A DNA stretch of 64,000 nucleotides from NCBI RefSeq assembly GCF_001969265.1, contig NZ_CP019304.1, forward strand, positions 2,604,001-2,668,000, read 5' to 3'. This DNA comes from Arthrobacter sp. QXT-31. GTDB taxonomy: Bacteria > Actinomycetota > Actinomycetes > Actinomycetales > Micrococcaceae. The position numbers and the translations under genes are program-made. Under the pieces are notes generated by a model. It was not told where the DNA came from. It worked only from the letters and a program-made list of their open reading frames with translations, and did no database searches. Numbering within the stretch: the stretch's first letter is position 1; each line of letters starts with the position of its first letter. Shown here piece by piece: positions 41,399 to 49,953 of this stretch.

Positions 41399-42061
41399 AT
41401 GCCGCATCACGGTAACGAAGAAGAGCACAACTCTTCCCGAGACCAGGGCAGCAACCGCGACGAACCGGTCATCCGGGACCACCGCAAGGTGGACCCGGTG
41501 ACCGGGGAGGCCCGCCACCCGCAGGGTGAGCAGGCAGCCTCCGCCGCATCGGCGGATTCCGACGGCGACGCCCTCGCCCAGGCTGAGGAAATCCTCAACC
41601 AGGTCGAGGTGCCCGCCGAGGAATCCGTGGCGCAGGGGACCGAAGCCGCCGCGGCGGCGGAGCTGAAGAACGACCTCCTTCGCCTGCAGGCCGAGTACGT
41701 CAACTACCGCAAGCGCGTTGAACGCGACCGCGCCGTGGCAGGGGAGATGGCCGTCATCGGCGTCCTGAACTCCCTGCTCCCGGTGCTGGACGACGTCGAC
41801 GCCGCCCGCCAGCACGGTGACCTCGCAGACGGCCCGTTTGCCGCGATCGCCACCAAGCTGGAGAACGCGCTGAAGACGTACGGCCTGAGCCGCATCGATG
41901 AGACCGGCGTGGAGTTCGATCCGACCATCCACGAGGCCCTCATCCAGCAGCCCGGCGAGGACATCGAGGTTGATACCGTCAGCCAGGTGCTCCGCTCCGG
42001 CTACAAGTCAGGTGAGCGGGTCCTCCGCGCGGCACAGGTCATCGTCGCGGTGCCGGCCTAG
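41399..42061 (+). CDS. grpE: nucleotide exchange factor GrpE
   Basis: A 220-residue GrpE. A long charged N-terminal extension (1-80) precedes the coiled-coil and beta domain: LKNDLLRLQAEYVNYRKRVERDR, VLDDVDAARQHGDL, and the C-terminal FDPTIHEALIQQPGEDIEVDTVSQVLRSGYKSGERVLRAAQVIVA. It releases ADP from DnaK. It starts 2 bp after the dnaK stop. A palindrome sits between it and dnaJ. Confidence 0.97.
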   Translation: MPHHGNEEEHNSSRDQGSNRDEPVIRDHRKVDPVTGEARHPQGEQAASAASADSDGDALAQAEEILNQVEVPAEESVAQGTEAAAAAELKNDLLRLQAEYVNYRKRVERDRAVAGEMAVIGVLNSLLPVLDDVDAARQHGDLADGPFAAIATKLENALKTYGLSRIDETGVEFDPTIHEALIQQPGEDIEVDTVSQVLRSGYKSGERVLRAAQVIVAVPA

Positions 42062-42071
42062 CATTACCCCA

Positions 42072-42130
42072 TCGAGATGGCAGTTCGCGGCAGTGATTCG
42101 AAGGGACATTGCCGTGAACTGCCATCTCGG
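42072..42130. repeat. 24-bp palindromic element between grpE and dnaJ
   Basis: Arms 42072-42095 and 42107-42130 (core GAGATGGCAGTTCGCGGCA and its complement) pair at 21 of 24 positions, two of the mismatches being G-T. Unlike the other palindromes it lies inside an operon, so it may mark a processing site or attenuator, or simply be an inserted repeat. Confidence 0.8.
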
Positions 42131-42155
42131 CTCAGATTTTTGAAAGGAAACGCCA

Positions 42156-43133
42156 TTGGCTAGCCAGGACTGGGTGGACAAGGACTTCTATAAGATCCTT
42201 GGTGTTGCCAAGGACGCTTCCGACGCTGACATTAAGAAGGCTTACCGGAAGCTCGCCCGGCAGTACCACCCTGATACGAACTCCGGGGACACTGCTGCGG
42301 AGAAGAAGTTCAAGGACATTTCCGAGGCTTACTCTGTGCTGTCCGATCCGGACGAGCGGCAGCAGTACGACGCCATCCGGGCAATGGGCGGCGGCGCGCG
42401 GTTTGCCCCGCACGGTGCGGGAAGCACGGCGAACGGCGGCTTCGAAGACCTCTTCGGCGGCCTCTTCACCGGTGGCGGCGGCCGTCACTCCGGCGGGTTC
42501 AGCACCGCCGGCGGAGTTCCGCCCGAATTCGCAGACCTGTTCGGCGGCGGCTTCGGCGGTGGCCCGGCCGGTTACCAGCGCGCACCGCAGAAGGGCGCCG
42601 ACCGGACGGCCAGTACCAGCATCTCCTTCGCCGGATCCATCCGCGGCACCACCATCGGGCTGCGCGAACCCGACGGCGAGGTCATCGACGTCCGGGTGCC
42701 GGCGGGCATCAAGGACGGCCAGAAGGTGCGCGTCCGCGGCAAGGGCCAATACGGCCCGGCGGGCAACGGCGATCTCCTGGTCACCGTCAACGTCAAGCCC
42801 CATGACTTTTACACGCGCGACGGCGACAACCTCCGGATCCATGTGCCCGTCAGCTTCCCCGAAGCTGCTTTGGGCGCCGACATCGAGGTTCCGACGATCG
42901 ACGGCGAGCACGTCCGCATGCGCGTTCCCGCCGGCACCCCGTCGGGGCGCACGCTCCGGGTGAAGGGCCGCGGCGTCAAGACGTCGAAGGCCACCGGCGA
43001 CCTGCTGGTGACGATCGACGTCGCAGTTCCGCAGAACCTGAGCAAGGAAGCCGAGGAGGCCGTGAAAGCATTCGCCGCCGCAACCAACGGCGCGGACGTC
43101 CGGCAGGGCCTGGCAGCCAAGGCCCGGCTTTAG
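42156..43133 (+). CDS. dnaJ: DnaJ/CbpA-type co-chaperone without zinc finger
   Basis: A 325-residue J-domain protein. The J domain carries the HPD tripeptide ([15 protein letters not shown]) and is followed by a Gly/Phe-rich region and two beta-barrel C-terminal domains. The four CxxCxGxG zinc repeats of class I DnaJ are absent, so it is class II/CbpA-like, as is frequent in the dnaK operon of actinobacteria. It starts at TTG with AAAGGAAA upstream. It stimulates DnaK ATPase and delivers substrates. Confidence 0.95.
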   Translation: MASQDWVDKDFYKILGVAKDASDADIKKAYRKLARQYHPDTNSGDTAAEKKFKDISEAYSVLSDPDERQQYDAIRAMGGGARFAPHGAGSTANGGFEDLFGGLFTGGGGRHSGGFSTAGGVPPEFADLFGGGFGGGPAGYQRAPQKGADRTASTSISFAGSIRGTTIGLREPDGEVIDVRVPAGIKDGQKVRVRGKGQYGPAGNGDLLVTVNVKPHDFYTRDGDNLRIHVPVSFPEAALGADIEVPTIDGEHVRMRVPAGTPSGRTLRVKGRGVKTSKATGDLLVTIDVAVPQNLSKEAEEAVKAFAAATNGADVRQGLAAKARL

Positions 43134-43139
43134 CGACAG

Positions 43140-43571
43140 GTGCCGGCCGTGGACATCAATTTCGATCAGCCGATCTTCGTCATCTCGGTGGTCGCCGAGC
43201 TCGCCGACATGCACCCGCAGACCCTCCGCCAGTACGACCGGCTGGGCATCGTCTCGCCCAGCCGGGCGCCGGGCAAATCCCGCAGGTACTCCCAGCGGGA
43301 CGTGAACCGGCTCCGCGAGGTGCAAAGGCTGTCCCATGAGGGCGTTTCGCTCGAGGGGATCAAGCGCATCCTTGAACTGGAAAACCAGGTGGCTGCACTG
43401 CAGCACCGGGTGACCGAACTCAGCGAGGAACTGGCCCGCCGTCGTGAGCCGCTGGAATCCCGCATCTTCGCCGCCGGCACCGCCGGTGATGTGGTGAGCC
43501 TGGCACGGGGCCAGCGCCCCCGGCCGCGTTCGCAGGCAGTCGTGGTGTGGCGGCCCCGGGGCGACGCCTAA
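43140..43571 (+). CDS. hspR: heat-shock repressor HspR (MerR family)
   Basis: A 143-residue MerR-type regulator. The winged-helix region is PIFVISVVAELADMHPQTLRQYDRLGIVSPSRAPGKSRRYSQRDVNRLREVQRLS and a coiled-coil (LELENQVAALQHRVTELSEEL) follows. HspR binds HAIR elements with DnaK as co-repressor. The start is GTG at 43140 or 43149. Two HAIR sites at the operon promoter complete the autoregulatory loop. Confidence 0.95.
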   Translation: MPAVDINFDQPIFVISVVAELADMHPQTLRQYDRLGIVSPSRAPGKSRRYSQRDVNRLREVQRLSHEGVSLEGIKRILELENQVAALQHRVTELSEELARRREPLESRIFAAGTAGDVVSLARGQRPRPRSQAVVVWRPRGDA

Positions 43572-43700
43572 TAATTCCTGGCTGAGCCGCTGCCCATTGC
43601 CAGAACTGGGTGCTGTGCCAAAAATAGGGTGCAGCACCGGGACGGGCCCAGCAACCGCAATGTCGCGGTCCCGGCTCCCCGGCAGAAGGGACGCAGGGTC

Positions 43701-46406
43701 ATGACCTATATCAAGGACTTTGACCAGCTGGGACGCGGCGATCTGAAGGAGGCGGGCGGCAAGGGAGCCAACCTCGGCGAGCTGGCCCGGGCCGGCTTTC
43801 CGGTGCCGGCGGGCTTCGTGCTCACCACCGCGGCCTACCAGGACTTCGTCAACGCCAACGGCATCGCCGGCCGCATCCTCGAACTCGCGGCCCTTCCCGC
43901 CGGTGCTTCAAACGACGACTACGAGACCGCCGCACGGCAGATCCGGACGCTTTTCGCCGAGGGCACGTTGCCCGGGGAGATCAGCGGTGAACTTCGGGCA
44001 GCCTACCTGCGGTTGGGTCAGCATATGGCCGCAACAGGAGAAGATGCGGGCATACAGTCCAGCGACGGGGCGCGGGTGGCAGTGCGCTCCTCGGCCACTG
44101 CAGAGGACCTCGCCTCCGCCAGCTTCGCCGGGCAGCAGGACACTTACCTGAACGTCGCCGGGCCAGAGGCCGTCGCCGCTGCCGTCATCGACTGCTGGGC
44201 CTCCCTGTGGAATGCCCGCGCCATGGCCTACCGCTCACGGAACGGCATCGATCCATCCACCGTGCGCCTCGCCGTCGTGATCCAGGAGATGGTCGACGCC
44301 GATGCCGCCGGTGTCCTGTTCACCGCCAATCCCGCCACCGGCCGCCGTGACCAGGCGGTGATCAGCGCCGCCTGGGGGCTGGGTGAATCCGTGGTCAGCG
44401 GGGCCGTCACCACCGACGACGTCGTGGTGGATTCAGCCACGGGCAAGGTGGTCCGGCGCCGGACGGCGGAGAAGGACGTGATGACGGTCTACAGCGGGAC
44501 CGGCACCACTGAGCAGCCCGTGCCCGAAGAGAAGCGCCGTGCGCCAGTGCTCGACGACGGTGCGGCTGCCGCGCTGGCCCGCCAGGGAACGGCCATAGCT
44601 CAGCATTTCGGGGTGTCCCAGGACATCGAGTGGGCGCAGGCGGCAGGCGAATTCTTTATCCTGCAGGCCCGTCCGATCACCGCACTCCCCGAGCCCTCGG
44701 ACGAGGCCCCGACGGAATGGCCGCTGCCTTATCCGAACGGGATGTACTTCCGCGCCAGCATCGTGGAGCAGTTGCCGGATCCGTTGTCGCCCCTGTTTGC
44801 CGACCTGATTGACGGCGCCGTGGTGAGGTCCCTAAACGCGCTGCTGGGCGAGGCGTTCGGCAAGAACGTGGTGCGGCCCGGCGACGTCTCGCTGCCCACC
44901 GTCAACGGCTACGCCTACTACTACTACAGCAACTCAGGAATGCGGCGGGTCATGGGCCAGTCGCTGACGGCCATGCGGGCACTCGCCCAGGGCAAGGCCA
45001 ATATGGGAATCAAAGGCTGGCGGGAGCACTCGCACCCCAAGTACCGCGGGACCGTGAAATTCTGGGCGGCCAAACCGCCGTCGGACCGTCCGGCCCCTGA
45101 GCTGCTGGAGGGCATTTCCGCGCTGCTGGACGCCGGCGCCGCCTACTACACGGCGGTGCAGTCCATCATCCCCATCGCCGCTACCAGCGAGATCATGTTC
45201 CGCAGCTACTACGACAAGCTCGTCCGGCGGCCCGGTGACCCGTCCGCGGAGGTATTCCTCCTCGGCTACGACAGCGAGCCGATCCGGGCGGAGAAATCAC
45301 TTTACGACCTGGCGGTCTGGACCCGCGAGCGGCCACAGCTTGCAGCCGCCGTCACGGAAGGATCAGGGGCCGACATCGCCGAGGCCCTCCGCAGCGGCAC
45401 GCCTCCCGCAGGCGCGGACGGCGTCCCCAACGTGGATCCGGGACAGTGGGAGGAGTGGCGTTCCCGTCTCCAGCGGCACTTGGACCGTTACGGGCATGCC
45501 GTCTACAACCTTGACTTCGTCAACCCTGTGCCGGCCGATGATCCCTCCGCGCTGCTGGAGACCCTGCGGTACTTCGTGCGGGGACAGGGCAAGGACCCGC
45601 ACCAGCGCCAGCAATCCTCAGCCGACCGGCGGGCGGAGCAGGCCCGGCTGATCAGCGCCCGGCTGGGTCCCCGCCGTCGGGCCGTTTTCCGCCGGCTGCT
45701 GCGGTGGGCGCAGACAGCGGCACCGGTCCGGGAAGACGCACTGGCCGACGTCGGACTCGCCTGGCCGCTGATGAGACGGATGCTGCTGGAGCTGGGGGAG
45801 CGGCTCACCGCCTCGGGCGTCATCGCCGCGCCGGCTGACATCTTCTGGCTCCGCCTCGAGGAACTCCGCAATGCCACCGACTTTGGCCTGGCCGCGCCCG
45901 GCGCAGCGATCACCGGCGTGGACCGGCCGGCGCTGGGGGAGGCCGTTGAGCAGCGCAAGATGCTATGGCGGGGGCAGCGGAAGGCCGCCGCCCCGCAGCT
46001 CCTGCCCGAGAGCCGATGGATGGAGCGGGCATTCGGCAGCATGATGCCGGCGCGTACGGTGCAGCGGGCCGGGGACGTCATTACCGGCGTCGGCGCGAGC
46101 TCTGGGCAGGTGAGCGCACCGGCGCGGCTGCTGCACGGTCCTGACGACTTCGCCACCATGCGGCCGGGCGAGGTGCTGGTGGCGCGCATGACCACGCCCG
46201 CGTGGACGCCGCTGTTTGCCATGGCGTCAGGGGTGGTCACGGACGTTGGCGGCCCGCTGAGCCACAGCTCAATCGTCGCCCGCGAGTACGGCATTCCCGC
46301 CGTTCTGGGAACGGGCGTGGCCACCCAGCGAGTGTCCAGCGGACAGCAGGTTAAGGTCGACGGCGACGCCGGCACGGTTACGCTCGACGGTTCCGGTGCC
46401 CCGTAG
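43701..46406 (+). CDS. PEP-synthase-like / rifampin phosphotransferase-like enzyme
   Basis: A 901-residue protein with an N-terminal PEP/pyruvate-binding ATP-grasp domain (GGKGANLGELARAGFPVPAGFVLT; ATAEDLASASFAGQQDTYLN; GVLFTANPATGRRDQAVISAAWGLGESVVSG), a large central region and a C-terminal phospho-histidine swivel domain (GGPLSHSSIVAREYGIPAVLG, catalytic His in LSH). That order, without a separate PEP-synthase C-terminal barrel, matches rifampin phosphotransferases and relatives, which transfer the beta-phosphate of ATP to a substrate. The actual acceptor is unknown. It starts at ATG 43701 with AGAAGGGA upstream. It stands alone. Confidence 0.85.
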   Translation: MTYIKDFDQLGRGDLKEAGGKGANLGELARAGFPVPAGFVLTTAAYQDFVNANGIAGRILELAALPAGASNDDYETAARQIRTLFAEGTLPGEISGELRAAYLRLGQHMAATGEDAGIQSSDGARVAVRSSATAEDLASASFAGQQDTYLNVAGPEAVAAAVIDCWASLWNARAMAYRSRNGIDPSTVRLAVVIQEMVDADAAGVLFTANPATGRRDQAVISAAWGLGESVVSGAVTTDDVVVDSATGKVVRRRTAEKDVMTVYSGTGTTEQPVPEEKRRAPVLDDGAAAALARQGTAIAQHFGVSQDIEWAQAAGEFFILQARPITALPEPSDEAPTEWPLPYPNGMYFRASIVEQLPDPLSPLFADLIDGAVVRSLNALLGEAFGKNVVRPGDVSLPTVNGYAYYYYSNSGMRRVMGQSLTAMRALAQGKANMGIKGWREHSHPKYRGTVKFWAAKPPSDRPAPELLEGISALLDAGAAYYTAVQSIIPIAATSEIMFRSYYDKLVRRPGDPSAEVFLLGYDSEPIRAEKSLYDLAVWTRERPQLAAAVTEGSGADIAEALRSGTPPAGADGVPNVDPGQWEEWRSRLQRHLDRYGHAVYNLDFVNPVPADDPSALLETLRYFVRGQGKDPHQRQQSSADRRAEQARLISARLGPRRRAVFRRLLRWAQTAAPVREDALADVGLAWPLMRRMLLELGERLTASGVIAAPADIFWLRLEELRNATDFGLAAPGAAITGVDRPALGEAVEQRKMLWRGQRKAAAPQLLPESRWMERAFGSMMPARTVQRAGDVITGVGASSGQVSAPARLLHGPDDFATMRPGEVLVARMTTPAWTPLFAMASGVVTDVGGPLSHSSIVAREYGIPAVLGTGVATQRVSSGQQVKVDGDAGTVTLDGSGAP

Positions 46407-46481
46407 GGCATCCGAAGTGAGTTTTCCACATAGACCTTATGCAGCGTCGTTTTTCCCCCAGGCCAGTGGCAAGCTCTTCGT

Positions 46482-48371
46482 ATGGAGAACGGCACGGCTG
46501 CTGCGGAGGCGTTGGAGGCTATTGGTGCCTCGGCGTTGGCGATGGCTGCCAAGGTCCGGAGGGCCGCTGACCCGGGTGCGGCTGGCGCTGGTTTCGAGCC
46601 GGATCCCGTTGACCCTCTTGGGGAGCAGGCGACTGCATTCCTGGACGGTTTGAGCGGGGTGGCCGGGATGGAGGCCCGGCTTGCGGCTGTGAAGGTGGAG
46701 CTTGCTGCCGGGTACGTCACGGCGGACGCGGCGATGGCAGTCCCGGTTGGCAGCCCGCAGGACGCGGCCGTTCGGCAGATGGCCGTGAGGGCGGAGGTGG
46801 CCGGCGCGCTGACCATTAGCGAAGGCGCTGCCGAACGGCTGCTGGTTGAATCGGACATGCTGACCAGGGAACGGCCGATGACACTTGCCGCGCTGCAGCT
46901 GGGCCGCATTTCGTGGCAGCACGCACGGATCATGTGCGATGAGACCGAAGGGCTGTCACCTGAAGCGGCCGCAGCGTTCGAGGCCCACTTCCTGGATCCT
47001 GATGCTCCCAACGCGGCCAGGGGCTGCTTTGCCGGAGAGCTGGCACCGGCGAGATTCCGGGCCAAGGCCCGGTCTTGGCGGGAACGGCATCATCAGGACA
47101 GCATCGAAAAACGGCACTTCAAGAGCGTGAAGGACCGGCGGCTGGAATTCCGGCCGGACCGGGACGGCATGGCCTGGTTCTCGGCGTACCTGCCCGCGGA
47201 CCAGGCCACCGGGATCTGGAACCGGACCACTGCCGGGGCGCGTGCGCTTCAAAGGCCTAACGAAACCCGAACCCTCAGCCAGCTCCGGGCCGATCTCTTT
47301 TCCACCTGGCTGCTCAAACCAAGCCACGGGGCCGGCGCAATAGACGGAATAGATGGTTCGCCGGCAGGCTCCGGACACGCAGCAGGATCCCCGTCCCCAG
47401 GCAGTGTCCCGGACGGTGAGGTGATAACTGGCTCCATCCTCGCTGGAGATCCGCTGGCTGGCGACGTGCAGCCTGGCGATGTGCTGGCTGGCGACGTGCC
47501 GTCCCCGCAGGCCCAGGTGCTGGTCACAGTTCCGGTGTTCTCGCTGCTCGGCCGCACCGACGAGCCCGCCACACTCGACGGGTACGGGCCGATCCCGGCG
47601 TCCATGGCCCGTCGGCTCGTCGCCGACGGCGCAACGTCGTTCTTCCGGGTCCTGGTCGACCCGCGGGACGGGGCGCCACTGGAGATCGGCCGCACCACCT
47701 ACCGGCTCACCAAACCCATGCGCCAATGGCTACGCCTGAGGGACGCCAAATGCACCTTCCCCAACTGCAACAACCATTCCCTGGACAACGACGCCGACCA
47801 CGTCCTCTCCTGGGCCGACGGCGGCGGCACCGGCGTCGCCAACCTCGGCCAACCCTGCCCCAAACACCACAGACTGAAACACGCCACGGCATGGCGACCG
47901 GTCGACGCCACCCGCGACAACCCGCCCGGCTGGATCTCACCCGCCGGGCGGTCCAACCGAGCCGAGTATCAGGACTGGGAACCACCCACCTGGCCGGAGA
48001 GCTTTGACCCGGGCAACTTCGGGCCGGGCGACTCTGACCCGGGCAACTTTGGGCCGGAGAACTTTAACCCGGGCAACTTTTGGCCGGGCAACTTTGACCC
48101 GAACAGCTCTGACCCGGGCAACTTTGGGCCGGACAACTTTGAGCCGGAGAACTTTAGGCTGGGCAACTCCGCGCCCGATAGCTTCCAGCCGGACGTGGCC
48201 AAGGACCTTGGCCCGCCCCTGCCTCTCGATCCCGTCCGTGAACGGCCTAGCTGGCCTCCACCGGCCGCAGCGCAGCCTAGGCAAGTGCCGCGGATTCTGC
48301 TGGCTACTTACCAGCGGCGTTCAGCAAGCCCTGCCTGGCCAGCAGTTGCCCGGGCGCCAGCCTTCTACTAA
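46482..48371 (+). CDS. DUF222/HNH endonuclease family protein with pentapeptide-like tail
   Basis: A 629-residue DUF222 (13E12-type) protein with a C-terminal HNH nuclease motif (CTFPNCNNHSLDNDADHVLSWADGGGTGVANLGQPCPKHHRLKH). The DUF222 part includes LQLGRISWQHARIMCDETEGL and a GDV-rich low-complexity insert (LAGDVQPGDVLAGDV). After the HNH, about 55 residues repeat 5-residue units such as PGNFG / PENFN / PGNFD. Such genes are multicopy and mobile-looking in actinobacteria; DNA target and role are unknown. TTTTCCACA lies upstream. The stop is in a 16-bp tandem repeat. Confidence 0.87.
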   Translation: MENGTAAAEALEAIGASALAMAAKVRRAADPGAAGAGFEPDPVDPLGEQATAFLDGLSGVAGMEARLAAVKVELAAGYVTADAAMAVPVGSPQDAAVRQMAVRAEVAGALTISEGAAERLLVESDMLTRERPMTLAALQLGRISWQHARIMCDETEGLSPEAAAAFEAHFLDPDAPNAARGCFAGELAPARFRAKARSWRERHHQDSIEKRHFKSVKDRRLEFRPDRDGMAWFSAYLPADQATGIWNRTTAGARALQRPNETRTLSQLRADLFSTWLLKPSHGAGAIDGIDGSPAGSGHAAGSPSPGSVPDGEVITGSILAGDPLAGDVQPGDVLAGDVPSPQAQVLVTVPVFSLLGRTDEPATLDGYGPIPASMARRLVADGATSFFRVLVDPRDGAPLEIGRTTYRLTKPMRQWLRLRDAKCTFPNCNNHSLDNDADHVLSWADGGGTGVANLGQPCPKHHRLKHATAWRPVDATRDNPPGWISPAGRSNRAEYQDWEPPTWPESFDPGNFGPGDSDPGNFGPENFNPGNFWPGNFDPNSSDPGNFGPDNFEPENFRLGNSAPDSFQPDVAKDLGPPLPLDPVRERPSWPPPAAAQPRQVPRILLATYQRRSASPAWPAVARAPAFY

Positions 48372-48419
48372 GGCAGCCTTCTTCTTCGCCAGCCTTCGAT
48401 GGTGCCAGCTTTCTACGGT
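48356..48419. repeat. four 16-bp tandem units spanning two convergent gene ends
   Basis: Units GCCAGCCTTCTACTAA, GGCAGCCTTCTTCTTC, GCCAGCCTTCGATGGT and GCCAGCTTTCTACGGT run back to back, each exactly 16 nt. Unit 1 contains the TAA stop of the HNH gene and unit 4 contains the stop of the convergent dehydrogenase gene. Confidence 0.9.
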
Positions 48420-49375
48420 GTCGGTGCCAGCGTCCGGATCGGGGAGCCGTCCAGCCATGCCGCCACGTCCTCGAGCGCGCCGCCGAAGAACGCCCGGTAA
48501 CTGGCATCGGTGACGTATCCCAGGTGCGGGGCCAGCAGGGTCCGGGGCGCACTCAGCAGGGGATGGCCGGCCGGTAGGGGCTCCTGGTCGAACACGTCGA
48601 GCGCCGCCCCGCGGATCCATCCCTCGTGGAGCGCAGTCACCAGCGCCCGCTGGTCCACCAGGGGACCGCGGGCGGTATTCACCAGCACGCCGTCGGGACC
48701 AAGCAGCCGCAGCTCACGTTCACCTACCGTTCCCTCAGAACGCGCCGACAACCGCAAATGGAGGGACACGACGTCGGACTCCCGGAACAGCTCATCCTTG
48801 CCCACTTTCCGGGCACCTGCGGCCGCAGCCGCTTCCTCGGTGAGGTTCTGGCTCCAGGCCAGCACCTCCATCCCGAAGGCGCGGCCGTAGCCGGCCATGC
48901 GGGTCCCAATCTTTCCCAACCCCACAATTCCAAGCGTCTTGCCGGACAGCTCGAAGCCGACGCCGGTCTGCCACCGCCCGCCGCGCAGTGCGGCCTCCTC
49001 CTGCGTCAGATTCCGGGCAAACGCCAGCAGTAGCGCCCACGTCAGTTCAGGCGCAGCTGTGGGGGAGCCTCCCGTTCCGGAAACCGTGATCCCCAGCCGG
49101 GCTGCTGCCTCCACGTCGATCGAGGCATTGGCGGCGCCGGTGGTGACCAGCAGTTTCAGCTTCGGCAGCTTCTCGAGGATCCGGCCGGGAAACGGTGTCC
49201 GCTCCCGCATGGCAATGATGATGTCGGTGTCCCGCAGCGCATCCACAACCTCCGCCTCTGTGGCCAGGTGCTGGTTGAACACCGTGACGGCGACGCCGCG
49301 GTGTTGGAGGGAACTCCAGTCGGCGAAGCTGTGGGCCACGTGCTGGTAATCGTCAAGAATCGCGAGCTTGTGCAT
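48413..49375 (-). CDS. D-2-hydroxyacid dehydrogenase
   Basis: A 320-residue NAD-dependent 2-hydroxyacid dehydrogenase. The NAD loop is GKTLGIVGLGKIGTRMAGYGRAFGMEVLAWSQ. The catalytic Arg/Glu/His region is VLVNTARGPLVDQRALVTALHEGWIRGAALDVFDQEPLP and PHLGYVTDASYRAFF, with His in APHLG. It reduces a 2-oxo acid (glyoxylate, hydroxypyruvate or similar). It is downstream of the tricarboxylate transporter genes on the same strand but separated by a hairpin and a 185-bp gap. Confidence 0.92.
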   Translation of the reverse strand: MHKLAILDDYQHVAHSFADWSSLQHRGVAVTVFNQHLATEAEVVDALRDTDIIIAMRERTPFPGRILEKLPKLKLLVTTGAANASIDVEAAARLGITVSGTGGSPTAAPELTWALLLAFARNLTQEEAALRGGRWQTGVGFELSGKTLGIVGLGKIGTRMAGYGRAFGMEVLAWSQNLTEEAAAAAGARKVGKDELFRESDVVSLHLRLSARSEGTVGERELRLLGPDGVLVNTARGPLVDQRALVTALHEGWIRGAALDVFDQEPLPAGHPLLSAPRTLLAPHLGYVTDASYRAFFGGALEDVAAWLDGSPIRTLAPTP

Positions 49376-49415
49376 GCTGTCCTTCTGCCGTGAAATGAGA
49401 CCTGCGCCTAAACCA

Positions 49416-49453
49416 AGGAGGCAGGAACCCGCTGGTGCGGGCCCCTACCTCCT
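49416..49453 (-). terminator. hairpin after the tctCBA-usp operon
   Basis: AGGAGG (49416-49421) pairs with CCTCCT (49448-49453), with inner pairing AGG/CCT and CCGC/GCGG. It separates the transporter/stress-protein operon from the downstream dehydrogenase gene. No strong T-tract. Confidence 0.5.
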
Positions 49454-49501
49454 GAGGCTAGTCGAGTAGTAACTGGTAAGGGTTCCGGGTCGGCGTGAGT
49501 C

Positions 49502-49552
49502 GGCCGGGGAGCCTGGCTGGCCGGGGAGCCTAGCCAGCCGGGAAAACTAGCC
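49502..49552. repeat. three 17-bp tandem units downstream of the usp gene
   Basis: GGCCGGGGAGCCTGGCT, GGCCGGGGAGCCTAGCC and the degenerate AGCCGGGAAAACTAGCC are contiguous with period 17, ending 8 bp from the usp stop codon. Confidence 0.75.
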
Positions 49553-49560
49553 GGGTGAGC

Positions 49561-49953
49561 TCAGCTCGCCTTGACGGCCAGCACCGGGCAGGATGCCTCC
49601 AGCAAAATCTGCTGGGCCGTGCTGCCCATGATCAGCTTTCCAACCGGGGTCCGCTTCCGGAGGCCGATCACGATGAGATCGGCCCGGTACTTCTCCGCGG
49701 CCTCCAGCACCTCGTTAGCCGCATCATTGCCACGCACCGGCTGCAGCACCAGGTGCTCAATGCCTTCCTTTTCCAGCCGTGCCGTCACCTCGTTGATGTC
49801 CGCGGCCTGGGCATACCGCTTGTCCACGATGGCGTCGCCGCGCGAGGAGTTGATGACGACCAGGCGGCTTTGGCTCTTCTGCGCCTCGGTGATGGCCCGG
49901 TCCAGGGCTGCGGTGCCCTCGGCCGTGGGAACGTAGCCGACAATGATGCTCAC
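49561..49953 (-). CDS. universal stress protein (UspA family)
   Basis: A 130-residue single-domain UspA protein. The ATP-binding signature is complete: [32 protein letters not shown] (G-2x-G-9x-G-S/T). The N-terminus is [19 protein letters not shown]. It overlaps the tctA stop by 4 bp (ATGA), so it is co-expressed with the tripartite tricarboxylate transporter. USPs bound to transporters are thought to modulate activity in response to ATP/energy state; that role here is inferred. Confidence 0.92.
   Translation of the reverse strand: MSIIVGYVPTAEGTAALDRAITEAQKSQSRLVVINSSRGDAIVDKRYAQAADINEVTARLEKEGIEHLVLQPVRGNDAANEVLEAAEKYRADLIVIGLRKRTPVGKLIMGSTAQQILLEASCPVLAVKAS

Noticed and set aside
45503..47065. 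520-codon antisense frame over the phosphotransferase-like and HNH genes
   Set aside because: Ser/Ala/Arg-rich low-complexity translation spanning two well-supported sense genes. No motif.
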